A stretch of 64,000 nt of DNA. It comes from an uncultured Tropicimonas sp. GTDB lineage: Bacteria > Pseudomonadota > Alphaproteobacteria > Rhodobacterales > Rhodobacteraceae. Position 1 is the stretch's first letter; the number at the start of each line of letters is the position of its first letter. The stretch spans positions 39,342 to 103,341 of the forward strand of contig CANMIP010000025.1 of assembly GCA_947497945.1 (NCBI GenBank). The letters run 5' to 3'. The translations under genes and the position numbers were made by a program. Shown piece after piece: positions 43,918 to 52,868 of this stretch. The notes beneath the pieces were generated by a model that was not told the origin of the DNA, did not search any database, and was given only the letters and a program-made list of their open reading frames with translations.

Positions 43918-44679
43918 ATGGCCGAGCAGCGACATTTTATGACCCCGCGCGACCTGGCCCTGGCCTGTGCCCTGCTGACCCGGCTGCCGGTGCCGGTGGA
44001 TGCCGATTTCGCCGCCCAGAGGGGTGCGAAGGCGGCCTGGGCCTATCCGTTGGCCGGCGCGCTGGTGGCCGTGATCGCGGGCGGAATCGGCTGGGCGGCG
44101 CTGGCGCTCGGCCTCTCGCCGATGATCGCCGCGGGGCTGGTGCTGGCCGGCCAGGTCATCATGACCGGGGCGATGCATGAGGACGGGCTGGCCGATGCCG
44201 CAGACGGGCTCTGGGGCGGCTGGGAAAAGGACCGCCGGCTGGAGATCATGAAAGACAGCCGGATCGGCAGCTATGGCGTGCTGGCGATGATCCTCTCGCT
44301 CGGCCTGCGCTGGAGCGCGCTGACGGCACTCGGCGCGGCACTGCTGCCCGCGCTCGTCGCGAGCGCACTGCTCAGCCGGGCCGCCATTATCTGGCTCATG
44401 GCTGGCCTGCCAAATGCGCGCGAGGGCGGGTTGTCCCGCGCCATCGGACGCCCCTCGGCCGGGACAGTCGCGATCGGCGTGGTACTGGCAATGGCCCTGA
44501 GCCTCGCCCTGACCGGCTGGACCGGTATCGGGTTGGCGCTTGTTGCCGGGATCGCCGCCCTGGGCTGCGCCGCCATTGCCCACACCAAGATCGGCGGGCA
44601 GACAGGGGACATTCTCGGGGCGACCCAGCAGGTCTGCGAGATCGCCATCCTCCTCCTTGCGAGCGCCGTGATGGCGTAA
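43918..44679 (+). CDS. cobS: Adenosylcobinamide-GDP ribazoletransferase (cobalamin synthase)
   Basis: A 253-residue inner-membrane enzyme joining adenosylcobinamide-GDP and alpha-ribazole (or its phosphate), the last assembly step of cobalamin. Six to seven hydrophobic helices. The metal/substrate motif is M-H-E-D-G-L-A-D-A-A-D-G-L-W-G-G near residues 83-98, followed by E-I-M-K-D-S-R-I-G-S-Y-G. It starts after GGAGAGA at 8 bases and is paired with cobT, whose product supplies one substrate. Confidence 0.94.
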   Translation: MAEQRHFMTPRDLALACALLTRLPVPVDADFAAQRGAKAAWAYPLAGALVAVIAGGIGWAALALGLSPMIAAGLVLAGQVIMTGAMHEDGLADAADGLWGGWEKDRRLEIMKDSRIGSYGVLAMILSLGLRWSALTALGAALLPALVASALLSRAAIIWLMAGLPNAREGGLSRAIGRPSAGTVAIGVVLAMALSLALTGWTGIGLALVAGIAALGCAAIAHTKIGGQTGDILGATQQVCEIAILLLASAVMA

Positions 44680-44694
44680 GCCGGCGGCGCGGCG

Positions 44695-45735
44695 TCAGCG
44701 ATGTTGCTCCTCCAGTTGCCGGGCGCGCCCTTCGCTCTGCATCCCGATCATCCAACCGGGATATTCCGCCGGCAGCGCCGTCGCCGTGTCCAGCGCGGCA
44801 AGCTCCTCGCCGGACAGAACAACCTCCGCCGCGCCGAGATTGTCCTCGAGTTGGTCGACCCGCTTCGCCCCGAGGATGACGCTGGTCACCACCTTCTGAT
44901 GCAGCAGCCAGGCAATCGCGACCTGGGGCACGGAACAGCCCTTCTCCGTAGCGATCTTGCGCATGAGATCGACCGCGTCATAGGCGCGCTCCTTGTCGAT
45001 GGGCGGGAAGTCGAAGGCGACCCGGCGGCCTTCGGCGGTCTTGCCATCGCGGTCGAATTTCCCCGACAGGAAGCCGCCGGCCAGCGGGCTCCAGACCATC
45101 AGACCCAGCCCCTCTTCCAGCATCATCGGCACCAACTCGCGTTCGAGATCCCGTCCGGCCAGGGTGTAATAGGCCTGGAGCGAGACAATCGGCGCGAGCT
45201 TGCGGGCCTCGGCGATCCCGACCGCCTTGACGATCTGCCAGGCCGCCCAGTTGGAGAGGCCGACATAGCGGACCAGTCCCTGACGGACCAGGGAATCGAG
45301 CGCTTCCAGCGTCTCGGTGACGGGGGTTGCCGGGTCGACCCCATGGAGCTGGTAGAGGTCGATATGGTCGAGCTGCATCCGCTGCAGGCTGGCCTTGACC
45401 TGATCGAGGATATGACCGCGCGAGAGGCCGCGCGCATTCGGCCCCTGCCCCATCTGCCCGTGAACCTTGGTGGCGATCACCACATCCTCGCGCGGGATTG
45501 CGAGGTTGCGCAGCGATTGTCCCAGGATCTGCTCGCTGCGGCCCCCCGCATAGACATTGGCGGTGTCGATGAAGTTGATCCCGGCATCGAGGGCCGTGCG
45601 CAGCAGCGCGTCGGCCTCTTCCTGCCGGAGCTGGCCGATTTGGCCCCACATGTCGTCGGTGCCCCCGAAGGTCATGGTGCCGAGGCAGAGTTCGGAAACG
45701 AAAAGGCCACTCTGGCCGAGGCGACGATACCGCAT
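44695..45735 (-). CDS. Aldo/keto reductase
   Basis: A 346-residue NADPH-dependent oxidoreductase of the (beta/alpha)8 AKR fold. The catalytic tetrad is visible: Asp in F-I-D-T-A-N-V-Y, Tyr in the same segment, Lys in V-I-A-T-K-V-H, and His in L-Y-Q-L-H-G. A cofactor-binding region near the C-terminus (S-V-I-L-G-A-K-R) follows. It resembles the YajO/Tas-type general stress AKRs; the substrate is unknown. The start at 45735 begins the usual M-R-Y-R-R-L-G-x-S-G-L. It converges with cobS, with 15 bases between stops. Confidence 0.9.
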   Translation of the reverse strand: MRYRRLGQSGLFVSELCLGTMTFGGTDDMWGQIGQLRQEEADALLRTALDAGINFIDTANVYAGGRSEQILGQSLRNLAIPREDVVIATKVHGQMGQGPNARGLSRGHILDQVKASLQRMQLDHIDLYQLHGVDPATPVTETLEALDSLVRQGLVRYVGLSNWAAWQIVKAVGIAEARKLAPIVSLQAYYTLAGRDLERELVPMMLEEGLGLMVWSPLAGGFLSGKFDRDGKTAEGRRVAFDFPPIDKERAYDAVDLMRKIATEKGCSVPQVAIAWLLHQKVVTSVILGAKRVDQLEDNLGAAEVVLSGEELAALDTATALPAEYPGWMIGMQSEGRARQLEEQHR

Positions 45736-46082
45736 TGGTCCAATCCTTTCTGCAATTACCGCTCCCAGGCGGCTGCGTCCAGCCTCGCAGAACGGTGCGG
45801 CCGCAGGCAAAGGAAAACGCTGGTGGCGTCGGCCTGGTCTGTGGCTGCAAGGAACGGATGTTCAGGCGCCTGGGACCAGAAGGAGACATCGGGGATGGGC
45901 GGATGACGGCCGCGGAACAGGGGTGAAGCCCGGCCTGCCAGCGCTTGCCCGTCGCGCCAGGCTCGCGTTTTGACCCCCTGCGAAGGATTGCCCTGTCCGA
46001 GCGGCCACGTCTGCCAAGACCCAACAGAGAAAGGGCCGCGTCTTGCGACACGGCCCCTCTCTAATTTTCACAAGTCTCCGGA
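45736..46082. other. Non-coding gap before carD, with a degenerate element fragment
   Basis: These 347 bases hold the aldo/keto reductase promoter, a partial copy of the dispersed element at about 45936-45975 (TGCCAGCG-TTGCCCGTC then GGCTCGCGTTTTG), and the carD terminator. Confidence 0.5.
46025..46066. terminator. Terminator downstream of carD
   Basis: Hairpin stem GGGCCG(T/C)GTC / GACACGGCCC with AGAG-type extensions (46028-46062) and a TTTT tract on its right side. It lies 17 bases beyond the carD stop. One G-U-type pair occurs within the stem. Confidence 0.7.
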
Positions 46083-46595
46083 TCAGGCCGCGGCGCGGCG
46101 CGTCAGAACTTCGTCCACCTGCTTTTGCGCATCGGTCTCGCCGAGACCGGACACGGCAGCGATCTCGCGGGTCAGCCGTTCCAGCGCCGCTTCGTAGAGC
46201 TGGCGTTCGGAATAGCTCTGCTCACGCTGGTCGTCGGTGCGATGCAGGTCGCGGACAACCTCGGCAATGGCGATCAGGTCGCCGGAATTGATCTTCTGTT
46301 CATATTCCTGCGCCCGGCGCGACCACATGGCCCGCTTGACCTTGGCCTTGCCCTTCAGGGTCGTCATCGCCTTGGAGACGACATCCGGCGAAGAGAGCGA
46401 GCGCATCCCCACGGCCGTGGCCTTGTTGGTCGGCACCCGCAGGGTCATCTTGTCCTTCTCGAAGGAGATCACGAAAAGTTCCAGCGAAAGACCGGCAACT
46501 TCCTGCTCTTCGATCGAGACGATCTTGCCGACCCCATGGGCCGGGTACACCACGAAATCATTCGGGCGGAACTCGAGTTTCTTGCTTCTGGTCAT
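46083..46595 (-). CDS. CarD-family transcription regulator
   Basis: A 170-residue protein that binds RNA polymerase beta and stabilises open promoter complexes. The N-terminal Tudor-like RID domain is clear: F-R-P-N-D-F-V-V-Y-P-A-H-G-V-G-K-I, then L-F-V-I-S-F-E-K-D-K-M-T-L-R-V-P. The helical C-terminal DNA-binding part includes W-S-R-R-A-Q-E-Y-E-Q-K-I-N-S-G-D. The length is typical of alphaproteobacterial CarD/CdnL. Its leader is about 140 bases and holds a hairpin (46641-46660). Confidence 0.93.
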   Translation of the reverse strand: MTRSKKLEFRPNDFVVYPAHGVGKIVSIEEQEVAGLSLELFVISFEKDKMTLRVPTNKATAVGMRSLSSPDVVSKAMTTLKGKAKVKRAMWSRRAQEYEQKINSGDLIAIAEVVRDLHRTDDQREQSYSERQLYEAALERLTREIAAVSGLGETDAQKQVDEVLTRRAAA

Positions 46596-46640
46596 GTCAT
46601 CCCCTCGGTTTCGACACCCTCTGAGCGAAAGAAAACTCCG

Positions 46641-46660
46641 CCGGAAAAGCGATTTTCCGG
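46641..46660 (-). promoter_or_regulatory. Hairpin in the carD leader
   Basis: CCGGAAAA-GCGA-TTTTCCGG is a perfect 8-bp stem with a 4-base loop, 46-65 bases upstream of the carD start. It has no T-run after it on the transcribed strand, so a role in mRNA stability or translation is more likely than termination. Confidence 0.45.
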
Positions 46661-46748
46661 AGAAGTTTCGGGTCAGGGCTCATGAGATCCACCTCACTGG
46701 TGAGTAGCCCCAGCAGGCGGGAGTCAGTCGTCAATATTCATCACCGAC

Positions 46749-46778
46749 AATATATAGCATAAGTTCTGCCATTTTCAA
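46749..46778 (-). promoter_or_regulatory. Probable sigma-70-type promoter of carD
   Basis: On the minus strand TTGAAA (46778-46773) is followed by TATATT/TATATA (46754-46749 or shifted by 2) at 16-18 bases, with a TGC extension. The region is AT-rich in contrast to its surroundings. It predicts a start point near 46742 and a leader of about 145 bases. The gap 46596-46884 contains no gene. Confidence 0.5.
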
Positions 46779-46884
46779 AGCGCCGCAGCGCGGCATGTCT
46801 CCAACTCCCTTGTTTCCAAGGGAAGATCGGCAACAGCTCGCGCATTGTTCGCCGTCGCGCAGCCCGCTTGCCGCGCGAATCGCC

Positions 46885-47220
46885 TCAGCCGCCCTCGCCG
46901 GGCGCTTCCGAGAAGAACTCCATCTTGCCCGACTTGCCATCCATCTCCTCGGCCGTCGGCATCGGGTCCTTCTTGGAGACGATGACCGGCCAGAGCTCGG
47001 CATATTTGCGGTTGAACTCGACCCATTTCTCCATGTCCGGCTCGGTATCGGGCCGGATCGCATCCGCGGGGCATTCGGGCTCGCAGACACCGCAATCGAT
47101 GCATTCGTCGGGATGGATCACCAGCGTGTTCTCACCCTCGTAGAAACAATCCACGGGGCAGACCTCGACACAGTCGGTGTATTTGCAGGCAATGCAATTC
47201 TCGATGACGACATAGGTCAT
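46885..47220 (-). CDS. fdxA: 7Fe ferredoxin ([3Fe-4S][4Fe-4S]) FdxA
   Basis: A 111-residue ferredoxin closely resembling Azotobacter FdI. The first cysteine group is [17 protein letters not shown] and the second [12 protein letters not shown]. These provide ligands for one [3Fe-4S] and one [4Fe-4S] cluster. It carries low-potential electrons in the cytoplasm. The start at 47220 follows GGAGGTCCCC. It is 49 bases downstream of the S4 gene in the same orientation. Confidence 0.95.
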   Translation of the reverse strand: MTYVVIENCIACKYTDCVEVCPVDCFYEGENTLVIHPDECIDCGVCEPECPADAIRPDTEPDMEKWVEFNRKYAELWPVIVSKKDPMPTAEEMDGKSGKMEFFSEAPGEGG

Positions 47221-47269
47221 GGGGACCTCCGGATTGGCGTTTCGATGTGAGTTAGCCGAGCGGGCCGGG

Positions 47270-47656
47270 CTAATCAAGCGGCTCGCGGCGGGAATTGATG
47301 AGTCTGCGGCGTTCTTTTTTTGTCGGCCGCGCGCCGCCGCGGGCCAGAGGCGCCTGTTTGGGCTGTTCCTCGGGGGGCGAGAGATCCTCGTAGAGCGCTC
47401 TCGCCTCCGGGGCCGGGCCGCGTCGAGCCCCCAGCGCCACGACGCGCACGACGCGGATCGTGTGGCCTTGCGGAAATGTCAGCACGTCGCCCGGTCCGAC
47501 GCTCCTTGCAGGCTTGGAGATCTTCGTCGAATTGACCCGGATCTTGCCTTCCGAGACCTGCTTCGCGGCGAGGCTGCGCGTCTTGAAGAAACGCGCATGC
47601 CACAACCACTTGTCGATGCGCAGCCCCTTCGGATCCGCGCCCTCGCCGTCGCTCAT
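47270..47656 (-). CDS. S4-domain RNA-binding protein (Hsp15/HslR-like)
   Basis: A 128-residue basic protein. The S4 domain (about residues 10-70) is recognised by [19 protein letters not shown]. Its second part has [11 protein letters not shown] and a strand G-D-V-L-T-F-P-Q-G. Hsp15 binds stalled 50S subunits carrying peptidyl-tRNA and helps ribosome recycling after heat shock. It is 16 bases from the helicase stop, consistent with one RNA-metabolism operon. Confidence 0.88.
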   Translation of the reverse strand: MSDGEGADPKGLRIDKWLWHARFFKTRSLAAKQVSEGKIRVNSTKISKPARSVGPGDVLTFPQGHTIRVVRVVALGARRGPAPEARALYEDLSPPEEQPKQAPLARGGARPTKKERRRLINSRREPLD

Positions 47657-47672
47657 CTGGTCCGTCCCCGGA

Positions 47673-50600
47673 TCACTTCTTCTCTGTCAGCCCCATCAAC
47701 GCGGCTGCGAAGGGGTTGTCGGGATCGATCGGCTTTTCCTTGCGGGGCGGGCGGGCCTGGTAGGTCTTGGTGCCTTGCGGCTTGCCTCCCTTGCCGCCCT
47801 TGTTGTCACGGTCGCGTCCGCCACCGCCCTTGCCCTCGGAGCGCTTGCCCGGCTTGCCGCCCTTGCCGCGCGGCTTGCCGCCCTGGCGCTCGCCACGCTC
47901 GCCCTCGCCCTGCTTGCCGCCCCGGCCATGCTGCTGGTCACGGCGCGGGCGACCGCCGCCCTGACGGCGGGGAGCCCAGGTGAAGGTGTAGAAGGATTCA
48001 ATTTCAGCTTCGGCGGCAGGCTCGGGAGCAGGTTCGGACTCCGCGGCCTCGTCCGGGGTTGCCGCCTCCTCGGGCGCTGGCGCGCCCTCTTCGGCGACGG
48101 GGGGGGCCTCGGCTATCGCCTCGGCCGGAACCTCGTCATCGGCGGCGTCTTCGGCGGTCTCCGGCGCAGGAGTTTCGGATTCTGCGGCCTCCGGGGCAGA
48201 TGTCTCCGCCTCGGTCTCCGCCTCGGTCTCCGTCCCGGTTTCCGCCTCGGCCGGTGCCTCTGTCGCCATCGGGCTTGCCGTCTCGTCTGCTGCTGGCGCA
48301 TCCTCCGCGACGACGGGGGCGGCGCCCTCGGCGACCGCCTCGGGCGCGTCGGCGGCTGCTGCCGCCTCCGGCTCCGGCGCCGGGGCCTTGACCTTTGCCC
48401 GTTCGCCCTTCTCGGCACGATACCCCAGACCCTGGAGCAACTCGGCGAACTGCTCAAGCGTCATTCCGGTGATCGACAGCATGTCCGCCGTGGCTTCGAA
48501 ACCGCCGCGGCTGTCCTTGTTGCGCAGCTGGTCGGCCAGACGCTCCAGCATGTCGATGCGAATCGCGCGCGACCCGGCGATCCGGTAGCCGGACATGGCT
48601 GCATGTTCCTGCGGTGTCCCCTCGGGGACAGGCACGGTCACGAGCCCCGGCGGCGGCGCTTCCGGGAAGATGTCGAGATCGTTCCAGAGCGACCAGAGCA
48701 CCAGCCGCAGTCGGGTCGGCGCGGGCTTCAGGAGCAACGGCATGAAGACGGTGTACTGACCGAAGCGCACGCCATGCTTGCGCAGCTGGCCGCGCGCGTC
48801 CTGGTCGAGCGCCTTGACCTCGGCGGCGATGCCATCGCGGGGCAGCACGCCGAAGCCTTCAAGCATCTGGAAGGCGAAGCCGCGCGGCAGACCGGCAAGC
48901 GCCTCGTCCTTGCTCATGCCGAGCAGCGGCTCGAAGAGCAGCGCGACCTTGCGGTCGATGAAATGCTGCAGACGGCGCGTGACCTTCTCGATCACGTCAT
49001 GGCCGGCATCTTCCTCGACGAAAGCCTGCACGGTCGGCTTGAACGCGTCGCCGCCCTTTACGAGCTTGCCGACAGCATGCTCGCCCCACATCATCCCGCC
49101 CTGTTCCGTGAAATCGATCTCGGTATCGGGGGCGTTGTAGAAGCGGTCCGCGCGCAGATGGAATTCCGGGCGCAGGGCGGTCATCGCCGCCTGGTGCAGC
49201 ATCTTCGCCTCTTCCGGCGTTTGCGATGCATCCTGGGAGAAGCGGAACCCCTCCAGACGGCCCACGAATTGTTCCGCAACCGTCACTTCGCCCTTGTCGT
49301 TCACCTCGGCCACAAGGCTCTCCTTCTGCTTCAACCGGCGCAGCAAGACACTCGTGCGCCGGTCAACAAATCTTTGCGTCAACGCGCCGTGAAGCGCATC
49401 CGACAGGCGGTCTTCTACAGCGCGCGTTTCGCCGCGCCAATGCATTTCGTCATCCAACCAGCCAGAACGTTGCGCGATATAGGTCCATGTGCGGATATAT
49501 GCCAATCTCTTGGACAATGCGTCGATATCGCCGTCACTTCGGTCGATGCGTTTGACCTGCCGCGCCATCCAGTCGTCGGGAACCCGGCCGGTCTCCTGCA
49601 GGAAGCCGAAAATGCGGGTCAGCAGGCTCGCATGTTCGGCATGGCTGATGCCGCGGAAATCGGGGATTCGGCAGACATCCCAGAGCAGGCGAACCGCGCG
49701 CGGATTGCGCAGCCGCGTGAGCACCTCGTCTTCGGCGGCGAGGCTTCGCAGGGCCAGCAAGTCGTCGGAATCGCGGGTACGGGTCAGCAGCTCGTCATCG
49801 GTCCGCCGCTCCAGCGAGGCGATCAGCCGGTCAACATTGCCGAATTCGAGATCCGAGTTCCGCCATTGCAGCTTCCGGATCGGCGCGAAGCGATGGTTCA
49901 TGATCGCCTCGGCCACCTCTTCGTCCAGCGGCGGCGCCTCGCCGGTGACGCCAAAGGTGCCATGGGTCTTGTAGCGCCCGGCCCGGCCGGCGATCTGGCC
50001 CAGCTCGTTCGGCTGCAGCTCGCGCATCCGGCGGCCGTCGAACTTGCGCAGGCCCGAGAGCGCGACATGGGTGATGTCGAGATTGAGCCCCATGCCGATC
50101 GCGTCGGTGGCGACGAGGTAATCGACCTCGCCCGACTGGTAGAGCTCGACCTGCGCGTTGCGCGTCCGGGGGCTGAGAGCGCCCATCACCACGGCCGCCC
50201 CGCCCTTCTGCCGGCGCAGCAGCTCGGCGATGGCATAAACATTCTCCACCGAGAACCCGACGATGGCCGAACGCGGCGGCATGCGGGAGATCTTCTTGCT
50301 GCCGGCATAGGTCAGCTCGGAGAAGCGCTCGCGTCGCAGGAAATGTGTCTTCGGGACAAGGGCGGCGATCGTGCCGCGCATCGAATCGGAGCCGAGGAAC
50401 ATGGTCTCGTGCAGCCCGCGCGCATGCAGAAGGCGGTCGGTGAAGACATGGCCGCGCTCGGGGTCGGCACAAAGCTGGATCTCGTCCACGCCCAGGAAAT
50501 CGGCGCCGAGATCGGTCGGCATCGCCTCGACGGTGCAGATCCAGTACTGCGCCCGCTCCGGCACGATCCGTTCCTCGCCGGTCAGGAGGGCGACGACCGA

Positions 50601-50762
50601 GGGGCCGCGCAGACTGACGATGCGATCATAGACCTCGCGCGCCAGCAACCTCAGCGGCAGGCCGAAAACGCCGCTGCGATGGGCCAGCATGCGCTCGATG
50701 GCGTAATGGGTCTTGCCTGTGTTGGTGGGGCCCAGCACCGCTGTGACGGTGGTCTGTCGCAT
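47673..50762 (-). CDS. SUV3-like superfamily 2 RNA helicase
   Basis: A 1,029-residue protein. Walker A is G-P-T-N-T-G-K-T at 11-18; motif II is D-E-I-Q (93-96), as in mitochondrial SUV3, instead of DEAD. Motif VI is recognisable as Q-I-A-G-R-A-G-R near 270. The middle 500 residues are helical. An acidic Ala/Glu/Pro linker (about 787-924) precedes a basic Gly/Arg/Lys-rich tail (924-1010; R-R-Q-G-G-G-R-P-R-R type) and a short conserved end N-P-F-A-A-A-L-M-G-L. It presumably unwinds RNA for degradation. It precedes the S4 and fdxA genes by 16 and then 49 bases. Confidence 0.88.
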   Translation of the reverse strand: MRQTTVTAVLGPTNTGKTHYAIERMLAHRSGVFGLPLRLLAREVYDRIVSLRGPSVVALLTGEERIVPERAQYWICTVEAMPTDLGADFLGVDEIQLCADPERGHVFTDRLLHARGLHETMFLGSDSMRGTIAALVPKTHFLRRERFSELTYAGSKKISRMPPRSAIVGFSVENVYAIAELLRRQKGGAAVVMGALSPRTRNAQVELYQSGEVDYLVATDAIGMGLNLDITHVALSGLRKFDGRRMRELQPNELGQIAGRAGRYKTHGTFGVTGEAPPLDEEVAEAIMNHRFAPIRKLQWRNSDLEFGNVDRLIASLERRTDDELLTRTRDSDDLLALRSLAAEDEVLTRLRNPRAVRLLWDVCRIPDFRGISHAEHASLLTRIFGFLQETGRVPDDWMARQVKRIDRSDGDIDALSKRLAYIRTWTYIAQRSGWLDDEMHWRGETRAVEDRLSDALHGALTQRFVDRRTSVLLRRLKQKESLVAEVNDKGEVTVAEQFVGRLEGFRFSQDASQTPEEAKMLHQAAMTALRPEFHLRADRFYNAPDTEIDFTEQGGMMWGEHAVGKLVKGGDAFKPTVQAFVEEDAGHDVIEKVTRRLQHFIDRKVALLFEPLLGMSKDEALAGLPRGFAFQMLEGFGVLPRDGIAAEVKALDQDARGQLRKHGVRFGQYTVFMPLLLKPAPTRLRLVLWSLWNDLDIFPEAPPPGLVTVPVPEGTPQEHAAMSGYRIAGSRAIRIDMLERLADQLRNKDSRGGFEATADMLSITGMTLEQFAELLQGLGYRAEKGERAKVKAPAPEPEAAAAADAPEAVAEGAAPVVAEDAPAADETASPMATEAPAEAETGTETEAETEAETSAPEAAESETPAPETAEDAADDEVPAEAIAEAPPVAEEGAPAPEEAATPDEAAESEPAPEPAAEAEIESFYTFTWAPRRQGGGRPRRDQQHGRGGKQGEGERGERQGGKPRGKGGKPGKRSEGKGGGGRDRDNKGGKGGKPQGTKTYQARPPRKEKPIDPDNPFAAALMGLTEKK

Positions 50763-50948
50763 TTTTCGGGGTCTTTTTATGAGATTTGCGGGAAGATCAG
50801 ATCTGGTTTCAGGATGCGTATGCCTCGATTGCCGGGCCCGGACGAACCGCCGGGGAGGGGCGCGCCCCTGCTCGCATCACTCTGCCGTTGAAATGGCTCC
50901 GGGGTTCCGAATTCCGCATATCACACCCCCTTTTCCGGCCAGGGGCGA

Positions 50949-51509
50949 CTAGAGATGCTCGCCCTCGACCTCTTTTGCCAGCCGTCCTATCGCTTCGTGT
51001 AATTCAGGGCGGTGCGGATGTATAGCCTCGACCGCGCGCCAGGCCTCCAGCGCCTCCTGCTCGTAGCCAAGCTCCTCGAAGATCACCGCCAGCCCCGTCA
51101 TCGCGCCGAAATGCTCCGGGTTGAGCAGCAGCGTGCGACGGATATCCTCCAGCGACAGCCCGTATTCGCCCATCTGGTAGAAGACGGTGGCGCGCGCGTT
51201 CCAGCCTTCGGCGAAATCCGGCGCGTGGTCGGTCAGCGCGGTCAGATGTTCGACCGCCGCGCGCAGGTCTCCCGATTCGAGCGACTCCGTACCACGCCTG
51301 AGAAGAAGATCCATTGCAGGAGATCCCGACTTGGACCACTCCCTCAGGATGCTATCCTCTATCTGGCGCCAACCGGGCTGTTCGGGCTTTGCCAGCTCGC
51401 CCATCAGGCGGTCCAGCTCGTTTTCCTGCCCGGTTGCGGGAAGCGCGAAAGCCGTCGCGGCGAGAAATGCCGTTACGAACCTGTTGAGAGAAGATGTCTT
51501 GATACCCAT
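50949..51509 (-). CDS. Periplasmic TPR protein
   Basis: A 186-residue protein with a signal peptide (MGIKTSSLNRFVTAFLAATAF, cleavage near TG-Q). Three TPR-like repeats follow: D-L-L-L-R-R-G-T-E-S-L-E-S-G-D, F-A-E-G-W-N-A-R-A-T-V-F-Y-Q-M-G-E-Y and L-A-V-I-F-E-E-L-G-Y-E-Q-E-A-L. TPRs are protein-binding scaffolds; the partner is unknown. It diverges from the SCP2 gene with 71 bases between. Confidence 0.82.
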   Translation of the reverse strand: MGIKTSSLNRFVTAFLAATAFALPATGQENELDRLMGELAKPEQPGWRQIEDSILREWSKSGSPAMDLLLRRGTESLESGDLRAAVEHLTALTDHAPDFAEGWNARATVFYQMGEYGLSLEDIRRTLLLNPEHFGAMTGLAVIFEELGYEQEALEAWRAVEAIHPHRPELHEAIGRLAKEVEGEHL

Positions 51510-51580
51510 AACGGGGCGAAGTCTAACGAGATCGTCGGAAAAGCCAACTGGCCGGCCATCACAACCTGCGGAGGAATACC

Positions 51581-51868
51581 ATGAGTGATCTTATCGAGAA
51601 GGCAGTTGCCGCGCTCAGCGAGCGTCTTGACGGCGAGCTGCCGGGCTCGGCGAAATTCGTGCTTGGAGAGGAAGGCAGCATCATGATCGACGGCGCCGGC
51701 GTGCGCGCGGGCGATGAAGACGCCGACGTGACCCTCTCGGCCGATCCGGCGATCTTCGAACAGATCCTCGGTGGCGAGCTGAACCCGACCGCCGCCTTCA
51801 TGTCCGGCCAGCTCACCGTCGACGGCGATATGGGAATCGCCATGCAGCTGGCCAGCGTTCTCTCCTGA
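51581..51868 (+). CDS. SCP2 sterol-binding-domain protein
   Basis: A 95-residue stand-alone SCP2 fold: a helix with A-L-S-E-R-L, strands K-F-V-L-G-E-E-G-S and D-V-T-L-S-A-D-P-A, then the F-M-S-G-Q-L-T-V-D-G-D-M motif and a closing helix. Such proteins bind lipids or fatty acyl groups in a hydrophobic tunnel; the ligand is unknown. It precedes the alpha/beta hydrolase gene by 12 bases, so an operon is likely. Confidence 0.88.
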   Translation: MSDLIEKAVAALSERLDGELPGSAKFVLGEEGSIMIDGAGVRAGDEDADVTLSADPAIFEQILGGELNPTAAFMSGQLTVDGDMGIAMQLASVLS

Positions 51869-51880
51869 GAGGCGCCCGAC

Positions 51881-52834
51881 ATGGAGCCCGGAATGGACCA
51901 TGCTCCCTTCTTCGATGACATTGCCGATGCGCCCCCGGGCGCCTCGGCCTTTTGGCGCAATGCGGCGGATGGCGTCCGCCTGCGCCTTGCCGAGCTTGCG
52001 CCGGCGCCCGATGCGGCAAAGGGCACGGTGCTGCTCTTCAGCGGCAGGACGGAATATGTCGAGAAATACGGCCCCGCGGCGGCGGCATTGCAGGCCCGCG
52101 GCTTTGGCTGCCTGAGCCTCGACTGGCGCGGACAGGGCCTGTCCGACCGCCCGCTGGACGACTCCGCAACCGGCCATGTCCTGGACTTCTCCGAATATCA
52201 GCTTGATGTCGCGGCGCTTCTTGCGATCGCCGAAGAGCGCGCCCTGCCCCGCCCCTTTTACCTGATCGCCCATTCCATGGGCGGCGGAATCGGGTTGCGG
52301 GCGCTGCATGACGGCCTGCCTGTCAGGGCGGTCGCCTTCACCGGCCCGATGTGGGGGATCGCCCTGCCCACCGTGTTCCGCCCGGTTGCGCGGCTGCTGG
52401 CCGCCTTAAGCCATTCCACCGGCTTCGGACATAATTACGCGCCGTCGACCAAGCCCGTCACCTACGTGCTCGACGCTCCGTTCGACGACAACACGCTGAC
52501 CACGGACCCCTCCATGTTCGACTGGATGCGCCGGCAGCTGATCGCCCATCCCGAGCTCGCCCTCGGCGGCCCGTCGATGACATGGCTCAACGCGGCCTTT
52601 CGCGAGATGGGCAAGCTGCGCGGCATGGCCGCCCCTCCGCTGCCCTGCATGACCTGGGTCGGCAGCAATGAGCGGATCGTGGAAATGGACGCGATCCGGC
52701 AGGTGATGGCGGGGTGGTCTGGCAGCCGTCTGGAAGAGATCCCAGGGGCCGAACATGAGCTCATGATGGAGCCGTCCGAGATCCGCGACAGCTTCTTCGA
52801 CGCCGCCGCCGGGCTGTTCGAGCAATCGGCCTGA
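51881..52834 (+). CDS. Alpha/beta hydrolase, lysophospholipase-like
   Basis: A 317-residue hydrolase. The nucleophile elbow is A-H-S-M-G-G with Ser132. An N-terminal G-R-T-E-Y-V-E-K-Y and S-L-D-W-R-G-Q-G-L-S-D segment belongs to the monoglyceride-lipase/lysophospholipase group. The terminal catalytic His is in I-P-G-A-E-H-E-L. Cytoplasmic, no signal. Pairing with an SCP2 lipid-binding gene suggests lipid-derived substrates. ATG 51881 follows GAGAGG; a start four codons in is possible. Confidence 0.88.
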   Translation: MEPGMDHAPFFDDIADAPPGASAFWRNAADGVRLRLAELAPAPDAAKGTVLLFSGRTEYVEKYGPAAAALQARGFGCLSLDWRGQGLSDRPLDDSATGHVLDFSEYQLDVAALLAIAEERALPRPFYLIAHSMGGGIGLRALHDGLPVRAVAFTGPMWGIALPTVFRPVARLLAALSHSTGFGHNYAPSTKPVTYVLDAPFDDNTLTTDPSMFDWMRRQLIAHPELALGGPSMTWLNAAFREMGKLRGMAAPPLPCMTWVGSNERIVEMDAIRQVMAGWSGSRLEEIPGAEHELMMEPSEIRDSFFDAAAGLFEQSA

Positions 52835-52868
52835 GGCCCCTGCCCGCCGCATCCCGCGCGCCCTCAGG

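Noticed and set aside
48000..48400. Tandem DNA repeat in the helicase gene
   Set aside because: The pattern is low-complexity coding for Ala/Glu/Pro (gcctcggtctcc-type units), not a regular DNA repeat array.
47460..50891. 1,143-codon open frame on the plus strand
   Set aside because: Antisense to the helicase gene, which has all ATPase motifs; no motif in this frame.
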